64,000 nucleotides of DNA from Eublepharis macularius (GCF_028583425.1 NC_072795.1:4735001-4799000); one strand, 5' to 3'. Shown: positions 1 through 10,935, counted from the first letter of the stretch. A program made the numbers and translations. Notes: a model not told the origin generated them from the letters alone.

Positions 1-420
1 AGCGAGATTTTCAGGATGGACGCTTTTGAGAGTCAGCTTTGAGGCAGAAATCTGACCCAAAGCTGAACCAAAGCATAAGGAATTAAACACGACATATCAA
101 ATGAGGCAGAAATTTCCTGGTAGAGCAAACCTTCAGCAAAACATGCATTATGGCCTCACCACACGTGATGTTCTCCCAAGGGTCTACCCAAAGCATATGT
201 GCTTCAAGTTCCCGGATGGGACCTCTAGACATACATAGCCTGATTTGGATTAGAATTGTGGCCCAAGAGAAAGAGCTTGAGCCCCCCCCCCTTTCCTGAC
301 CTGAAATGGTCTCAAAGAGAGTGCCGTTTTCCCCATTGCTGGCTCCACGTGTACTGATGTGGTACATGACGGTTTTCCCACTACCAAATAGCCAGATAGC
401 ACTACCCAAGAAACAATGTG

Positions 421-638
421 AGGGGTTGCCAGCTTCAAGTTGGGAAATTCCTGGAGATTTGGAGGGGGGGCCTGGAGGAGGCAGGGCTTGGGGAGGGAAA
501 GGACCTCAGCATGGCCTCATTCCATACAGCCCACCCTCCAAAGCTGCCATTTTCTCCAGGAGAACTGATCTCTGTGGCCTGGAGATCAGTTGCAATTTTG
601 GGAGATCTCCAGCCACCACCTGGAGGCTGGCACCCCTG
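421..638. mobile_element. TAGGGTTGCCAG-family MITE
   Basis: GGGTTGCCAGC ... GGCTGGCACCCCT ends, with the usual interior (lone CTGGAGATCAGTTG and CCACCCTCCAAAG words). No clear TSD. Confidence 0.75.
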
Positions 639-662
639 ATGCATAAGCACTTTCTCCCCATC

Positions 663-1002
663 AGGGCTGCCAGAGCTGGCTTGGGAAATTCTTGGAGATT
701 TGGGGGGGGGGGGTTGAACCCGGAGAGGATGGTGTTTGGGGAGGTTAAGGGCCTCAGGGCCAAGCTACACATGACGAATGACACTTGAACAGCAAGTGTA
801 TTTCTCCCTGTTCACTTGCCCTCCGCTCAATCCACTTGCCGTTCAAGTGTCATTCGTCATGTGTAGCTTGGCCCTTAGTGGGGTACAATGCAATAGATCA
901 CGCACCCTCCAAAGCAGCCTTTTTCTCCAAGGGAACTGATTTTTGTCACCTGGAGAGCGCTTGTAATTCTGTGAAATCTCCAGCCACAACCTGGAGGTTA
1001 TA
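663..1002. mobile_element. TAGGGTTGCCAG-family MITE split by a foldback MITE
   Basis: Left part 663-756 and right part 875-1002 join into the ordinary family sequence; the GGGCCAAGCTACA element at 757-874 sits between them. Confidence 0.7.
757..874. mobile_element. GGGCCAAGCTACA foldback MITE
   Basis: Nearly perfect inverted repeat: GGGCCAAGCTACACATGACG at the left, its complement at the right, over about 118 bp. Related copies lie at 1972-2229, 4683-4801, 19517-19634 and 47273-47625. Confidence 0.8.
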
Positions 1003-1180
1003 CAAACAAAACAGGAGGCGCCTTCAGTCCAAGGGAGCAAACAACAATAGTGGAAAACCACAGAGGAAGGCAAAACGATAACAATTTTAAACAATAATGG
1101 GAATTACAATGAATGAGTCTGTATACAATCAGTATAGTCAATCAATTTGTACAATAAAGGAAAAATTGAATGAATGAGTA

Positions 1181-1571
1181 TGTATACGCTCAGTATAATC
1201 AATCAACAAAGCAAAAATTACAGATGCAGTGTGCTGGACCCAAGCACTGTACATCTTCTAAGCGCAAACATGGACTGAAAGGAACAACAGTTCGTCAGAA
1301 AATTCATGACGGACAAAGCCAAAATCAAACACAAAGTTCCTCAGTCCTGGAAAGTCCAAACGGATGGTGCCCAGAAGACATAAATTCCATGAACAGAGTC
1401 CCCCCGCCCGACATTCAGGGCCGGCAGGTTCCTGATGCTTCCAACGGTCTTCCTCAGGTGCGGACGAGCATCAAACACAGTAAAGGTAATCATGATAGCA
1501 CCAAAGAGTCAAAGGTCCATAATGGCGATCAAGTGATTTTTCGTTTGTTGATTGATTATACTGAGTGTATG
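1181..1571. repeat. Unclassified element with about 35-bp inverted ends
   Basis: Left end contains CTCAGTATAATCAATCAACA and the right end carries its reverse complement, each extending into AAAAAT/ATTTTT. A related stretch (TCAGTATAGTCAATCAA) lies just before it at about 1130. The roughly 320-bp interior has no homology I recognise. Confidence 0.5.
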
Positions 1572-1971
1572 GCCTGGAGGTTGGCAACCTTACTCCCCAT
1601 GCGGAACGATCTTGATCCAAATCAGGCCCCAGGCACCTGGGATTTGAGCTCCCAGCAGGGGACTCACAAATGCACATCTAACTGACAGTCCTCGTGGTAG
1701 CCCTGCCTAGACCCAGACCTGAGGACCGCGTACCACGCAATGAGCCCTTAACTACAGCCATTCCAGTTAGTATGGAAGCAGCCGGCACTCCCTTCCCGAA
1801 ATGAGCCGGAGCTCTGTAGTAGGCTGCCGTACCCGCACTGCATCCACACCTTGTTGGATATTGTGCTACCGCAAGGCTCTTCTTCAGTCATTTGCCACCG
1901 GACTGTCTTGCTCAACCAGGAAAATCCTCTTGTGAAGGACTACAAGACCTGGTGATGTCTGAGATCCAAGC

Positions 1972-2229
1972 TACAAGTGAGGAATGACACTTGCCTGGCA
2001 AGTGAACAGACTCACGTGTATTCCTCCCTGTTCGCTTGCCATTCACCTGCGCTCCACTTGATCAAGTGAATGGCAAGTGAACAGGGAGGAATACACGTGA
2101 GTCTGTTCACTTGCCAGGCAAGTGTCATTCCTCACTTGTAGCTTGTCATTCCTCACTTCTAGCTTGGCTACTTGTAGCTTGTCATTCCTCACTTGTAGCT
2201 TGTCATTCCTCACTTGTAGCTTGGCTCTG
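1972..2229. mobile_element. GGGCCAAGCTACA-type foldback with amplified terminus
   Basis: Long palindrome (arms around CTTGATCAAG near 2060). Its right terminal motif, CTTGTAGCTTGTCATTCCTCA and variants, is repeated in tandem over 2124-2228 instead of occurring once. Confidence 0.75.
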
Positions 2230-2554
2230 AATTTAGCTCCAGGAAGCAAACACAACAGCTTGGGGGGGGGGAGCAATTTAAATCAGGAAAATGCCATGGA
2301 GGAAATGGTTACACTCCCTCCCTCCCTCCCTCCAGCACCACAGCACAATTCTATTTTTCCCCAATGGCTCTTGGCATTTAAAAGGAGGAGATCTGATTAC
2401 GGCCCTCCCTCTGTCAGTTTGACCAAATTCACCCCGCGCGCCATAAAGCAGTTTTCAGTTCCTCTGCATAAGCGAAAAACATGGCCATTTTAAACCTATG
2501 TGCACCAACTTGGTACAAGCACAGAAAAAACGGTTTACAATCACATCCCCACCT

Positions 2555-2790
2555 TCCTGCTGTGGCATAGTGGTGAAGTGGTTGGGCTGTGAATCTGCAC
2601 TCTGCTGGTTCGAATCCCACTACCGCCAAGAGCTCCTCAGGTGGCCATGGGAAAGCCACGCCTCACATCCCAAGCTCCCCGTCTGCTTTGTGGACATAAT
2701 AACAACACTGACTTTGTTCGCTAAGTATGGCACTGATCTGTCCAGAAGGACATTAAAATCACACTGTTATTACTCCTGTGCTTTACAAGG
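2555..2790 (+). mobile_element. tRNA-derived SINE (type 2)
   Basis: Head TGGCATAGTGGTGAAGTGG resembles an A box, and GGTTCGAATCCC is a B box, as in Pol III promoters. The tRNA-unlike body that follows (GCCATGGGAAAGCCACGCC) shows it is a SINE, not a tRNA gene. Confidence 0.7.
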
Positions 2791-3644
2791 TATGTGATGT
2801 TTCGGCCCTGATCCTGCCAGCTCCCAGGTTGTAAGCAAGCGGCGCAGTCGTCCTCCTGACCAGCCCACTCCCAATACATACCCGATTGGTTGACCACCGG
2901 TGCAGACCTGAACACGAGCAGCAGCGCCCACGTTTCAATCATTACCGCCAGCTGCAGGCTCTCCATGACAACTTCTCAAAGGCTGGGAAGTTCTCCAAGG
3001 TCCCCCTTCCCTCTCAACCCAACCTCAGAATTCAAAACTGATCAGAGAGGCAAACACTGGCCATGGGGAGAGCCGTGGGCTGGCAGAGGCAGTCACTGTG
3101 CCACCGGCTCTCTGGTAGCTGCTCAAGAGCAGCCAGGCTCGAAATGAAACACTCCCATCTCTACCTGCAAGGGTTCCCCTCCAGGCCTCCCCGCCCACTT
3201 CTTCCTCTGCCTCCAACCAGACCCAGTTTCACACGCTCAGTGCGCTCAAAAGGAAATTGCAGCCTCTTGGCACAAAGAGTTTGAAGCACAAGACCACAAC
3301 GCCAACCAGTTCTAACCCCACACATGGCACATTTGTTTGGGGCAAATTGCTGGGTTCGCTCATCGACCGTGAAGCCACAGCACAGACGGCTCACGTCAGG
3401 AGTCAGGACTCAAGACGTGAGAAGAGACACATTTTCCCTCTGGTTGTTCCTACACAACCAGAAGTCAAACAAGTTCGCTGGCAGAAGTGACGAGGTTGCA
3501 GACTGCAAACAGCGTGGAGAGAATGATTAGGAAGAAATGCTTCTCTCTGTTTTGCAGCGCTGGAATTTCTGGTCTCGGGAGCTGACGGATATCTAACCTA
3601 TACAGATAGTTTCAGTTGGGTAGACGTGTTCGCCTGCAGTAGAA

Positions 3645-3725
3645 GAGCAAGATCTGAGTCCGTTAGCACCTTAAAGACCAATGAGATTTTCCAGGGTATA
3701 GGCTTTTGAGAGTCAAGCTCCCTTT
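3645..3725. repeat. 'TAGCACCTTAAAGACC' foldback-family fragment
   Basis: Half copy: GTAGAAGAGCAAGATCTGAG, GTTAGCACCTTAAAGACC, then GGCTTTTGAGAGTCAAGCTC. It is directly followed by an AT-rich stretch. Confidence 0.65.
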
Positions 3726-4000
3726 GTTAGATTCTGTCTCTTTTTTAAATTAGGATTTTTATATTGTAAACAAGAAAAAACACAAAGATACAATTACACA
3801 AAAACTAACAAACAAAAATAATAGACCATAAAAACAAAAGAAAAAAACATAAAGGATAAAGGGAAACTATGTTTTCAATTTTCTCCGCAACAAATATTCA
3901 TATTTTCAAATTTTCTCTTAATCTATGTTAAAAATAAAGGCTCTAACGTCCAAATTCCTTAGTCCATCTTTGTCAAATCCTTGAACGCTACCTCTATCAC
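3726..4000 (-). mobile_element. AT-rich segment, probable L1 3' end
   Basis: A-rich on the + strand with poly-T-like ends, resembling the L1 3' UTRs found elsewhere here on the minus strand. No decisive coding match. Confidence 0.3.
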
Positions 4001-4034
4001 ATTCTTTCTTCATGCAGCCCAGAATGGCAAACAT

Positions 4035-4195
4035 GGTTCGCCCTCCTTAACTTTACCCTCACAACAACCTTGTGAGGTAGGTTACGCTGAGAAAGAATAA
4101 CTGGCTCCAAGTCACCTAATGAGCTTCACGACAGGGCAAGCCTTGAACCCAGGTCTCCAAGATCCTAGTCCGACATTCTAACAGATACATTGCAC
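4035..4195 (+). mobile_element. MIR/CORE-like SINE fragment
   Basis: CCCTCACAACAACCTTGTGAGGTAGGT, CCAAGTCACC and TTGAACCCAGGTCTCC are the hallmarks of MIR-type SINEs. Confidence 0.6.
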
Positions 4196-4207
4196 CCCGA
4201 AAGTGTT

Positions 4208-4682
4208 CTCACTAAGATTGCCAACTCCAGGGTGGGAAATTTCTGGAGATTTGGGAGCAGAGCTTAGGAAGGGACACAGCAGGAATGTGAGGCCATACAG
4301 TCCACCAGGGCTTTTTTTCAGCTGGAACGTGGTGGAACGGAGTTCCGGCACCTCTTGAAAATGGTCACATGGCCGGTGGCCCCGCCCCCTGATCTCCAGG
4401 CAGAGGGGAGTTGAGATTGCCTTCTGCGCCACTGGTGCGGAGGGCAATCTAAACTCCCCTCTGTCTGGAGATCAGGGGGCAGGGCCACCGGCTATGTGAC
4501 CATTTTTGCCAAGGGTGCTTTAAACTTTAAAAAACTCCCCCCTTGTTCCAGCTGACCCAAAGTGATGTCATTGTGTGGTCCTGAGTTCCACCACTGAGTT
4601 CCACCACCTCTTTCCCCAGGAAAAAAGCCCTGCTCCTTCAAAGCAGCCACTCCCTCTAGGAGAACTGATCTCTGTTGACTGA
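4208..4682. mobile_element. TAGGGTTGCCAG-family MITE split by a CAGGGCTTTTTTTC MITE
   Basis: Family sequence 4208-4307 resumes at about 4632 (CTTCAAAGCAGCCA). The intervening 4308-4633 segment has CAGGGCTTTTTTTC-type inverted ends. The right end of the host element is lost at the next foldback element. Confidence 0.65.
4308..4633. mobile_element. CAGGGCTTTTTTTC hAT-type MITE
   Basis: Ends CAGGGCTTTTTTTC / AAAAAAGCCCTG, with a central palindrome (GGGCAATCTAAACTCCCCTC and complement). Same family as 7061-7265 and 35436-35691. TSD not clear here. Confidence 0.7.
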
Positions 4683-4801
4683 GGGCCAAGCCGCACATGA
4701 CGAATGACACTTGAACGGCAAGTGGATTGAGTGGAGGGCAAGTGAACAGGGAGAAATACACATTCTGTTCAAGTGTCATTTGTCATGTGCAGCTTGGCTC
4801 T
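4683..4801. mobile_element. GGGCCAAGCTACA foldback MITE
   Basis: Inverted ends GGGCCAAGCCGCACATGACG and its near complement (…GTCATGTGCAGCTTGGCTC). Confidence 0.78.
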
Positions 4802-4985
4802 GAGGCCATTTTCACACTGCTTACTGGCCACGGAATATCACACCAAGCTCCCAGAATGACAGCGTCTTCCTGGTGCGATTTCATGCAAGAACTCTTCTCG
4901 CGTGAAATCGCAGCAGGAAGACATTGTTGTTCCAGGAGCTTGGCATGATGTTCCATGGCCAGTAAGCAGTGTGAAGATGGCCTGA
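4802..4985. mobile_element. Foldback MITE, 184 bp
   Basis: Almost fully palindromic: GAGGCCATTTTCACACTGCT on the left, AGCAGTGTGAAGATGGCCTG on the right, with GCGATTTCATGCAAGAA at the centre. A different family from its neighbours; no TSD could be fixed. Confidence 0.7.
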
Positions 4986-5026
4986 ATATCTGGGAAAACT
5001 CCATACCCCATCTGGAAGTTGACAAT

Positions 5027-6061
5027 TAGAGGTGGGCACGATCCAAAAAAAATTACCGATCAAGGCTCTGGCAACGACCCCAAATCACCGATCCACACCG
5101 ATCATCTCCCGTTTCCATTCTTTGGATCGGATTGGGGAGGCCAAAGCGGAGGGGCGCCCTGCTGTTCCCAGCTATGTGGGAAGGTGGGTGGTGGTGGCGA
5201 CCGCTGGGCCCGGCAGGCATGGGGAGGCGGCGACAAGCCTCCTCCCCTCAGGGAGGGGACATTCACACACACACACACACACACTTAGAGCGGGGGGGGG
5301 TTAACCTGGCGATGAGCCACCTCCTCTCAGGGAGGGGACGTTCACACACACACACACACACACTTAGAGCAGAGGAGGGGGTTTAACCCGTCCCTGCCTC
5401 TCCAAATAGAGAGAGAGAGAGACCCTGTCAACATGTTTCAGCCAGCTTTTTAAAGAAAGCAGGGACAGAATCCTCCATTCCTCCCCACCCGATTTTAAAA
5501 GCAAGAAGCCAGTCTTCCAAAAGCATATTTTAAACATACACACAGAGCCGTGAATGAGGTTTTCCCACAAAATACAGTGTTTTAAAAGCAGGTTACAAAC
5601 AGAGAGTGACAGACAGAAAAACAGCCATTCCTCCTACAAAGCCCCGTTTTTTGAAAAAGCAAAAAACGTTTGGAGTGCCCATGGCTACAGAACACCCCCT
5701 TCCCCCTCCCTCCCCTGGGTCTCTTCTCCCAACTGGTGAGTGCGTTGCTGCTCTATGGTTGGAAGGAAGCCCTGGTAATCAAGGAAAGCTGGGCTTCCAT
5801 TCGGGTTTCCAGGGCGACAGAAGGAGGGCAAACACAGCTCAGGCATTCCCCTGACTCCGTTGCCCCAGGAATAGATTACTGGTGCCTGATTGTCTGCATC
5901 CCTGATCAGATCCTGATGGCCCGAAACAAGCCCCGATGAAGGCCCCTCCCCCAAACGCTGGATCGGTCGCCGTGGACGGCACCGATCCGCCGAGTCCCAA
6001 TCGCGCAAACGCCATTATCGTGGGTATTTTTCTATCATAATGCTGATCGTGCCCATCTCTA
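5027..6061. mobile_element. hAT-like element, TAGAGGTGGGC termini
   Basis: Starts TAGAGGTGGGC and ends GCCCATCTCTA. Flanks are TTGACAAT (5019-5026) and TTGACAAC (6062-6069), an 8-bp TSD with one change. Inner termini are GATC-rich inverted repeats (GGGCACGATC / GATCGTGCCC). The GC-rich interior holds two (CA)n runs and no transposase frame, so it is nonautonomous. Confidence 0.8.
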
Positions 6062-6220
6062 TTGACAACCTTAGCTCTCACCCCGTTTAAATCTGCAGCC
6101 TTTGCGTTTTTTAGAAAGCATCAAGAACAACAATTACGGGCCTGTCTTTACTCCACTAGATTTGATTTAACTTATTAAAGACTTGAGTAAATTTGCATAT
6201 ATCTGCATTTTAAGTGGATG

Positions 6221-6480
6221 AAACATGCGGTTTTTCAGTGATGATCAAGAAGTGAAATGCCAATGTATGGATGAAACTTTCTATCATATGTTGTGGACAT
6301 GCGAGAAGACAAGAGGATATTGGATGAAAATCCATGAGGGGATGCAAAAGATATTGAAATTCCACTTTGAGTTGGACCCTAAAAATGTTTTATTAAATAT
6401 TTTACCAAGTAATGTAATAAAAGAGCACGGCAAACTTTTTAAATATATGAAAAAAGTGATTCAACAGGAGCCATTTTAAC
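6221..6480 (+). pseudogene. L1 ORF2 C-terminal fragment
   Basis: Frame 6225-6479 carries CQCMDETFYHMLWTCEKTRG, the Cys/His motif region of the L1 ORF2 C-terminus, followed by a helix-rich stretch. It is 5'-truncated and ends in a stop; it is not a host gene. Confidence 0.75.
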
Positions 6481-6530
6481 ATTCCCTCTGAGGTGAGACA
6501 GAAAGGGAAACACTTCTTCAAAGGGCCAAA

Positions 6531-6765
6531 CAAGACTCTTTTTTAAAATTTTATAGAAATTTTATTTAAAAGAAAAGATGAAAATAGAAAGTGCATAATA
6601 AAAGGTTATAGAAACACTACATTTGAAATTGAATTGAGACTTATACAAACTTATATAAACAGTAGATTTGGAATTCATTTAAGACATACAAGCATTGCTT
6701 TTAAGATTACATTAAACTGATAATGTCTATTAGTTCTACGTTTGCTTTTTTTTTTAAGAGCTAGA
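6531..6765 (-). mobile_element. Probable L1 3' UTR on the minus strand
   Basis: Starts with a T-rich run (poly-A on the minus strand), then AT-rich sequence like the other L1 3' ends here. No coding part. Confidence 0.35.
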
Positions 6766-7060
6766 TATAAAGCAGAGCCCATTTGGAACACCACTGCAGT
6801 CCGATGAAGAGTTCTTACCCCTACTCCACCCACCCCGTTTTTCCCATGCCAAAACAGCACTGAAGCTGGAAGTTATTTCCCCATTTTTGCTGCTCCAGGT
6901 GGGGAATTCTGTGCACACGGAGCAGCCAAAACAGGGAAATAACTCCCCCTTGTGCATTGTTTTGAAGTGGAAAGCAAGTGGTGGAGGGAGACAAGAGCCT
7001 TTCCTCCCCCCTAAAGCAGGATTTCGAGTCCAAACAGGCTCTTGTTCATTTTTTAACAGC

Positions 7061-7265
7061 CAGGGCTTTTTTCCCGCTGGAACACAGTGGAACGGAGTTC
7101 TGGAACCTCTTGAAAATGGTCACGTGGCTGGTGGCCCTGCCCCCTGATCTCCAGACAGAGGGGAGTCTGTCTGGAGATCAGGGGGCGGGGCCACCAGCCA
7201 TGAGACCATTTTCTCCAAGGGCAACCCACTGAGTTCCACCACCTCTTTTCCCAGAAAAAAAGCCG
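7061..7265. mobile_element. CAGGGCTTTTTTCC hAT-type MITE, TSD TTAACAGC
   Basis: Flanked by TTAACAGC at 7053-7060 and 7266-7273. The right end has lost a few bases of the usual AGCCCTG. Interior palindrome as in the other copies. Confidence 0.82.
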
Positions 7266-7516
7266 TTAACAGCTATTTCCCACAACTTCTGTGTGGCTGC
7301 AGACAACTTAAGTTGTGTCTGGAGAACCCAGACTCAGCTCTTTATAAGCAAACATATAGTTTTGCTCTTAGTTGGTACCCATTACCTGATTTTGAGGAAG
7401 TGGGGTATTAAAATTTAAAAAAATCATTCATCTCAGTCAACACTGATCCTCATTTGGGGAGGGATCTTTGGTTTTTAATCAATGAACTGAGTCTTTCTAC
7501 ACAATAGTAAAGAAAG

Positions 7517-8430
7517 AGCAGTAGAACCTTTAAGACTAACCAACTTTATTGTAGCGTAAGCTTTCAAGAGCCACAGCTCTCTTCATCAGATGCATGATCT
7601 CTACACAAGATGCCTCAGCGTGTGTTTGTCAAGCGTAGGGAGATGCAATGTTAGCTGGGAAGCATAGTTTTAAAAGACAGAGCCAGCGGAGATAGCTTCT
7701 CAGCGGGTTTGTCAATTTCATCTTCACCTCCCAGAAGGCTCTGTCAATTCCACCTCTCCAGTCTAAAACTGTGTGGGATGGCAACCAGAGGGCAGCGAGG
7801 AATGAAAATGGGCTGGAGCTGCCTTCCGGAGCCGGGCTTGGTCCTGGGGAGGTTCTAATGGGCTAAAGTTTCCCTTCTGGCATTTCACAGCCTGTTCACA
7901 CAGCTCAAGTGTATATCAAAGCCTTTGCCCTGCCACTGGCTCTACCTTTTTAAACTACCCTTCCCGGCTAACATTGCATCTCCCAACACATGTTTAGTGT
8001 AGTGGTTAAGAGCGGCGGGACTCTAATCTGAAGAACTGGGTTTGATTCCCCACTCCTCCGCTTGCAGCTAGCTGGGTGACCTTCAGTCAGTCACAGCTCT
8101 CTCAGAGCTCTCTCAGCCCCACCCACCTCACAGGGTATTTGTTGTGGGGATAATTATAACATAGTTTGTAAACCACTCTGAGTGGGCATTAAGTTGTCCT
8201 GAAGGGTGGTATATAACTCAAATGTTGTTGTTGTTGTTGTTGTTGTTTTGATTGATGATGATGATGGTGATGATGATGTGTCAGATGTCTCGTGTAGAGA
8301 GACTCTGATCTGAAGAAGGAAGGTCTAACTCTCAAAAGCTCATACTCTGACAATCTTGCTGGGCTCTCAGGTGCCACTGGACTCAAATCCTGATGTTCTA
8401 CTGCACACCAACACGGCTACCCATCTAAAA
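7517..8430. mobile_element. Composite foldback repeat with inner long-TIR element and SINE
   Basis: Outer arms are the TAGCACC/GGTGCTA foldback family (7517-7590; 8305-8430). Inside lies an element with long inverted ends (CTCTACACAAGATGCC / GATGTCTCGTGTAGAG; GGGAGATGCAATGTTAGC / GCTAACATTGCATCTCCC), itself carrying a tRNA-SINE (7992-8246) between its right-arm halves. Related inner elements lie at 45480-45902, 46495-46665 and 58925-59345. Confidence 0.6.
7992..8246 (+). mobile_element. tRNA-derived SINE (type 1)
   Basis: Begins GTGTAGTGGTTAAG (A-box region), with GGGTTTGATTCCCC as B box, body GGTCAGTCACAGCTCTCTCA, tail TAAACCACTCTGAGTGGG, and ends in a (GTT)n run. Same family at 11182-11520, 18973-19165, 25868-26122, 28480-28620 and 62985-63240. 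Confidence 0.82.
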
Positions 8431-8575
8431 CTGCAATGGTCATATGTTCCAGAGAAAGCCAGCTTGCCTTTGGGAGTTTGTGAAATTGAAAGGTGGGGTG
8501 CAAAGATTTAAATAAATAAAATTATGACCTCACTGAATTAAGCTTGTGCTTTAAACCTGCTGGATCACATCTAGC

Positions 8576-9874
8576 TAGTAAACAGCAAGGAAAAAGGAAG
8601 TATGCCAAAAAGTGTCTCAGTACAATTATATTATCTGTACCACACTACGAGTAAATCAATATATCTACAATGAATCTCCAATTATCTACAGCAAGTCCAA
8701 TACACATGAACGGAGAGAGAATTAAGTCCCAATACAGTAGAATTCTCTCAAACTTTGCTCATGACGCCAGAAGATAAACGGTGCCAGAAGGGTCCAGAAT
8801 ATAGCTGGTTGGTGGCATCCAAGGTTGCAAGGTTGCAAGAGCAGGTGGCAACGAGCTACACCGGTCTAATTCCTTTCGGCTCGTTTCAGAAAGGGTCCTT
8901 CGTCAGGCCACCAATATCTATTTAGTCAGGCGAATTCGTATGAGGAGTCAATTATCAATCAGTTTCAAATTCTGAAGACAGCTACCATATGAGGTGGGAG
9001 GGGCACGCATATCATCAGTTAAATACAGAAGCTCATGGCTAATTACCAATTAACACAAAATTATTTCATTTAAAGGAACTTGACTAATAAATACATTGCA
9101 CTTCTCCCTATTGCATTCCTATATTCAATTTGCACACACAGTACCAATATGAATTGTACATCAAGGGGGTTCTAACACCAGTGGGGGAACAGGGGGCAAT
9201 TACCTTGCCAATTATATTACCAATCAACACAGTATCACTTCATTTAAAGGAATATATCTAATAAATACATTGCACTTTTCCCTATTGCACTCCTATATTC
9301 AGTTTGCACAATCGTTACCAATATAAGTTAAATCAAAAGGATTCTAATACCAGTGGGGGAACGGGGAGCAGAACGGGAAGGGGACGGGAGCCAAGGACCG
9401 AGATTGATTCAATCCCAACCAGAGGGAAAAGAAATTTAAGAGGGTATCTTTCAAAAAACCGAATAATAAGTTTAAAGAAACGCCGAGTAGTCAATATCGT
9501 TATTCAGACCCTCTGGTAGCATAGTGTGTAATCTAAAAATCCACCTGATCTCAGCCTGTAGAAGGAGGCGCTTATTAAGACCAGGTCTCTTTATCACCTC
9601 CAAGACCGAGTATCTAAAGGTTCTATCACTTCCGTGTTTGTTCCAAAGGTGTTGATAGAGGGGTGTGTCTTCACAGTGATTTTTGACCCTTGATATATGT
9701 TCCTGCATGCGTAAGCGCACTGGGCGGGTGGTGCAGCCCACGTATGACAAGGGACAACTGCATTGTAAGAGATACACTACATTGCTAGTATTGCATGTGG
9801 AGAAATCCCTGGGTGTTAAAGGGTACCGTAATTTCGGGAACTTCATCTTCCTGAGGTCTAAACAGAGGACACAT
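8576..9874 (-). mobile_element. Penelope-like retroelement, partial copy
   Basis: Minus-strand element whose 3' end points left. It is bounded by an identical 21-bp direct repeat at 8555-8575 and 9875-9895. The coding part is the GIY-YIG endonuclease end only, so the copy is incomplete. The 3' UTR contains two roughly 180-bp near-repeats (9020-9180 and 9200-9360). Confidence 0.78.
9472..9874 (-). pseudogene. GIY-YIG endonuclease domain of a Penelope-like element
   Basis: The minus-strand frame shows NVVYLLQCSCPLSYVGCTTR, the GIY-YIG core (here VYLLQC...YVG), followed by R-x6-EH (RMQEHISRV) and an LLQAEIRWIFRL helix before PEGLNND. This order is characteristic of Penelope-like elements. The protein attaches to a reverse transcriptase in whole elements; that part is absent. 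The open frame runs on past the element edge into the flanking repeat up to 9915, which is chance. Confidence 0.82.
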
Positions 9875-9919
9875 ACCTGCTGGATCACATCTAGCGCCAG
9901 ATATCCATAATCCACCTAA

Positions 9920-10935
9920 TTGCATGATTTTTTTACAAAAACATTAGACTGAGGTCTACTCCAACAGTTCTAATGTCTCGCTGCACTGTTATTCATCCTA
10001 GTAATTCTTGCTTTATAGTCTGAATTCTAATGCGGGTTACATATATTACACTGTTCTTATTACATTGCTTTTAGATGTAATCCACCCTGAGCCTCAATGA
10101 TAAAGGCAGATAATTGAAGTAAGTATTAGATATGATAATGAAAGAGAACTTCCATCAACAGAGCTAGTATACCGGATACGAGCATCAAACAGCAAGTTCC
10201 AGGCTCTAGCATGTTTCTCCATCTGTTTGAGAGCAAATTTATAACGTCAAAATGAAGATGATAACTGGCTCAAGTTTACAGGAAATAGTTCATAGCCTGG
10301 GTGCCTTGTGGTTAATAATTTCTGAGAAATTAAGCAAATTATTTGCATAGTTTCCATTGGCATCGGCACGCTTAGCCATCTGAGATGTTAACCTGAAGAG
10401 TGAGGAAAGATTCATTTAAAACCACTAAAAAGAACAGTACCTTAAAGGGGTGTCTTTAGATTCTTTTTAATATTGACAAAACAACGCAGCGCATTTCGTC
10501 TGTTACAGGCAGATTACGCCAAACCACCATACATCTGTTATTTCCACTCCATTCCAGCGCATCATAACCACCCACTGGGAAAGGAGTGATTGTTTCATGA
10601 GACTTTTCGCTAATAGCATAGGATTTATTCCTCCCTGTTTTTGTTTTAATTGATTGATCGATTCTTTTTGAAGAAAATATTATATGAAAATATATATGTG
10701 AAAATTTTCATATAATTTCTGAAAATATTATATGCCTGATGCAAGCTGTTTGAAAATATTATATGCCTGATGAGATTTGAACGATGATTTTGAAGAAGGC
10801 ATTTTGGTGTTTGATTCTTACTGAGTTAGGGAATGCTGTATATCCCATGACTCGGAAATATATAAGAAAATAGTACTACAGTTCCTTTGGACAGTAAATG
10901 ATCATTTCTGTGAGTCAAATGTCAGGACTTGGGTA
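9920..10935. other. No gene recognised
   Basis: AT-rich stretch. A LINE 3' tail-like phrase (ATCCACCCTGAGCCTCAATGA) lies at 10079-10100, and a short TGAAAATATTATATGCCTGATG duplication at about 10721-10770. Otherwise nothing recognisable. Confidence 0.5.

Noticed and set aside
8189-8386. Frame with His and Gln runs
   Set aside because: Created by (GTT)n and (GAT)n microsatellites at a SINE end.
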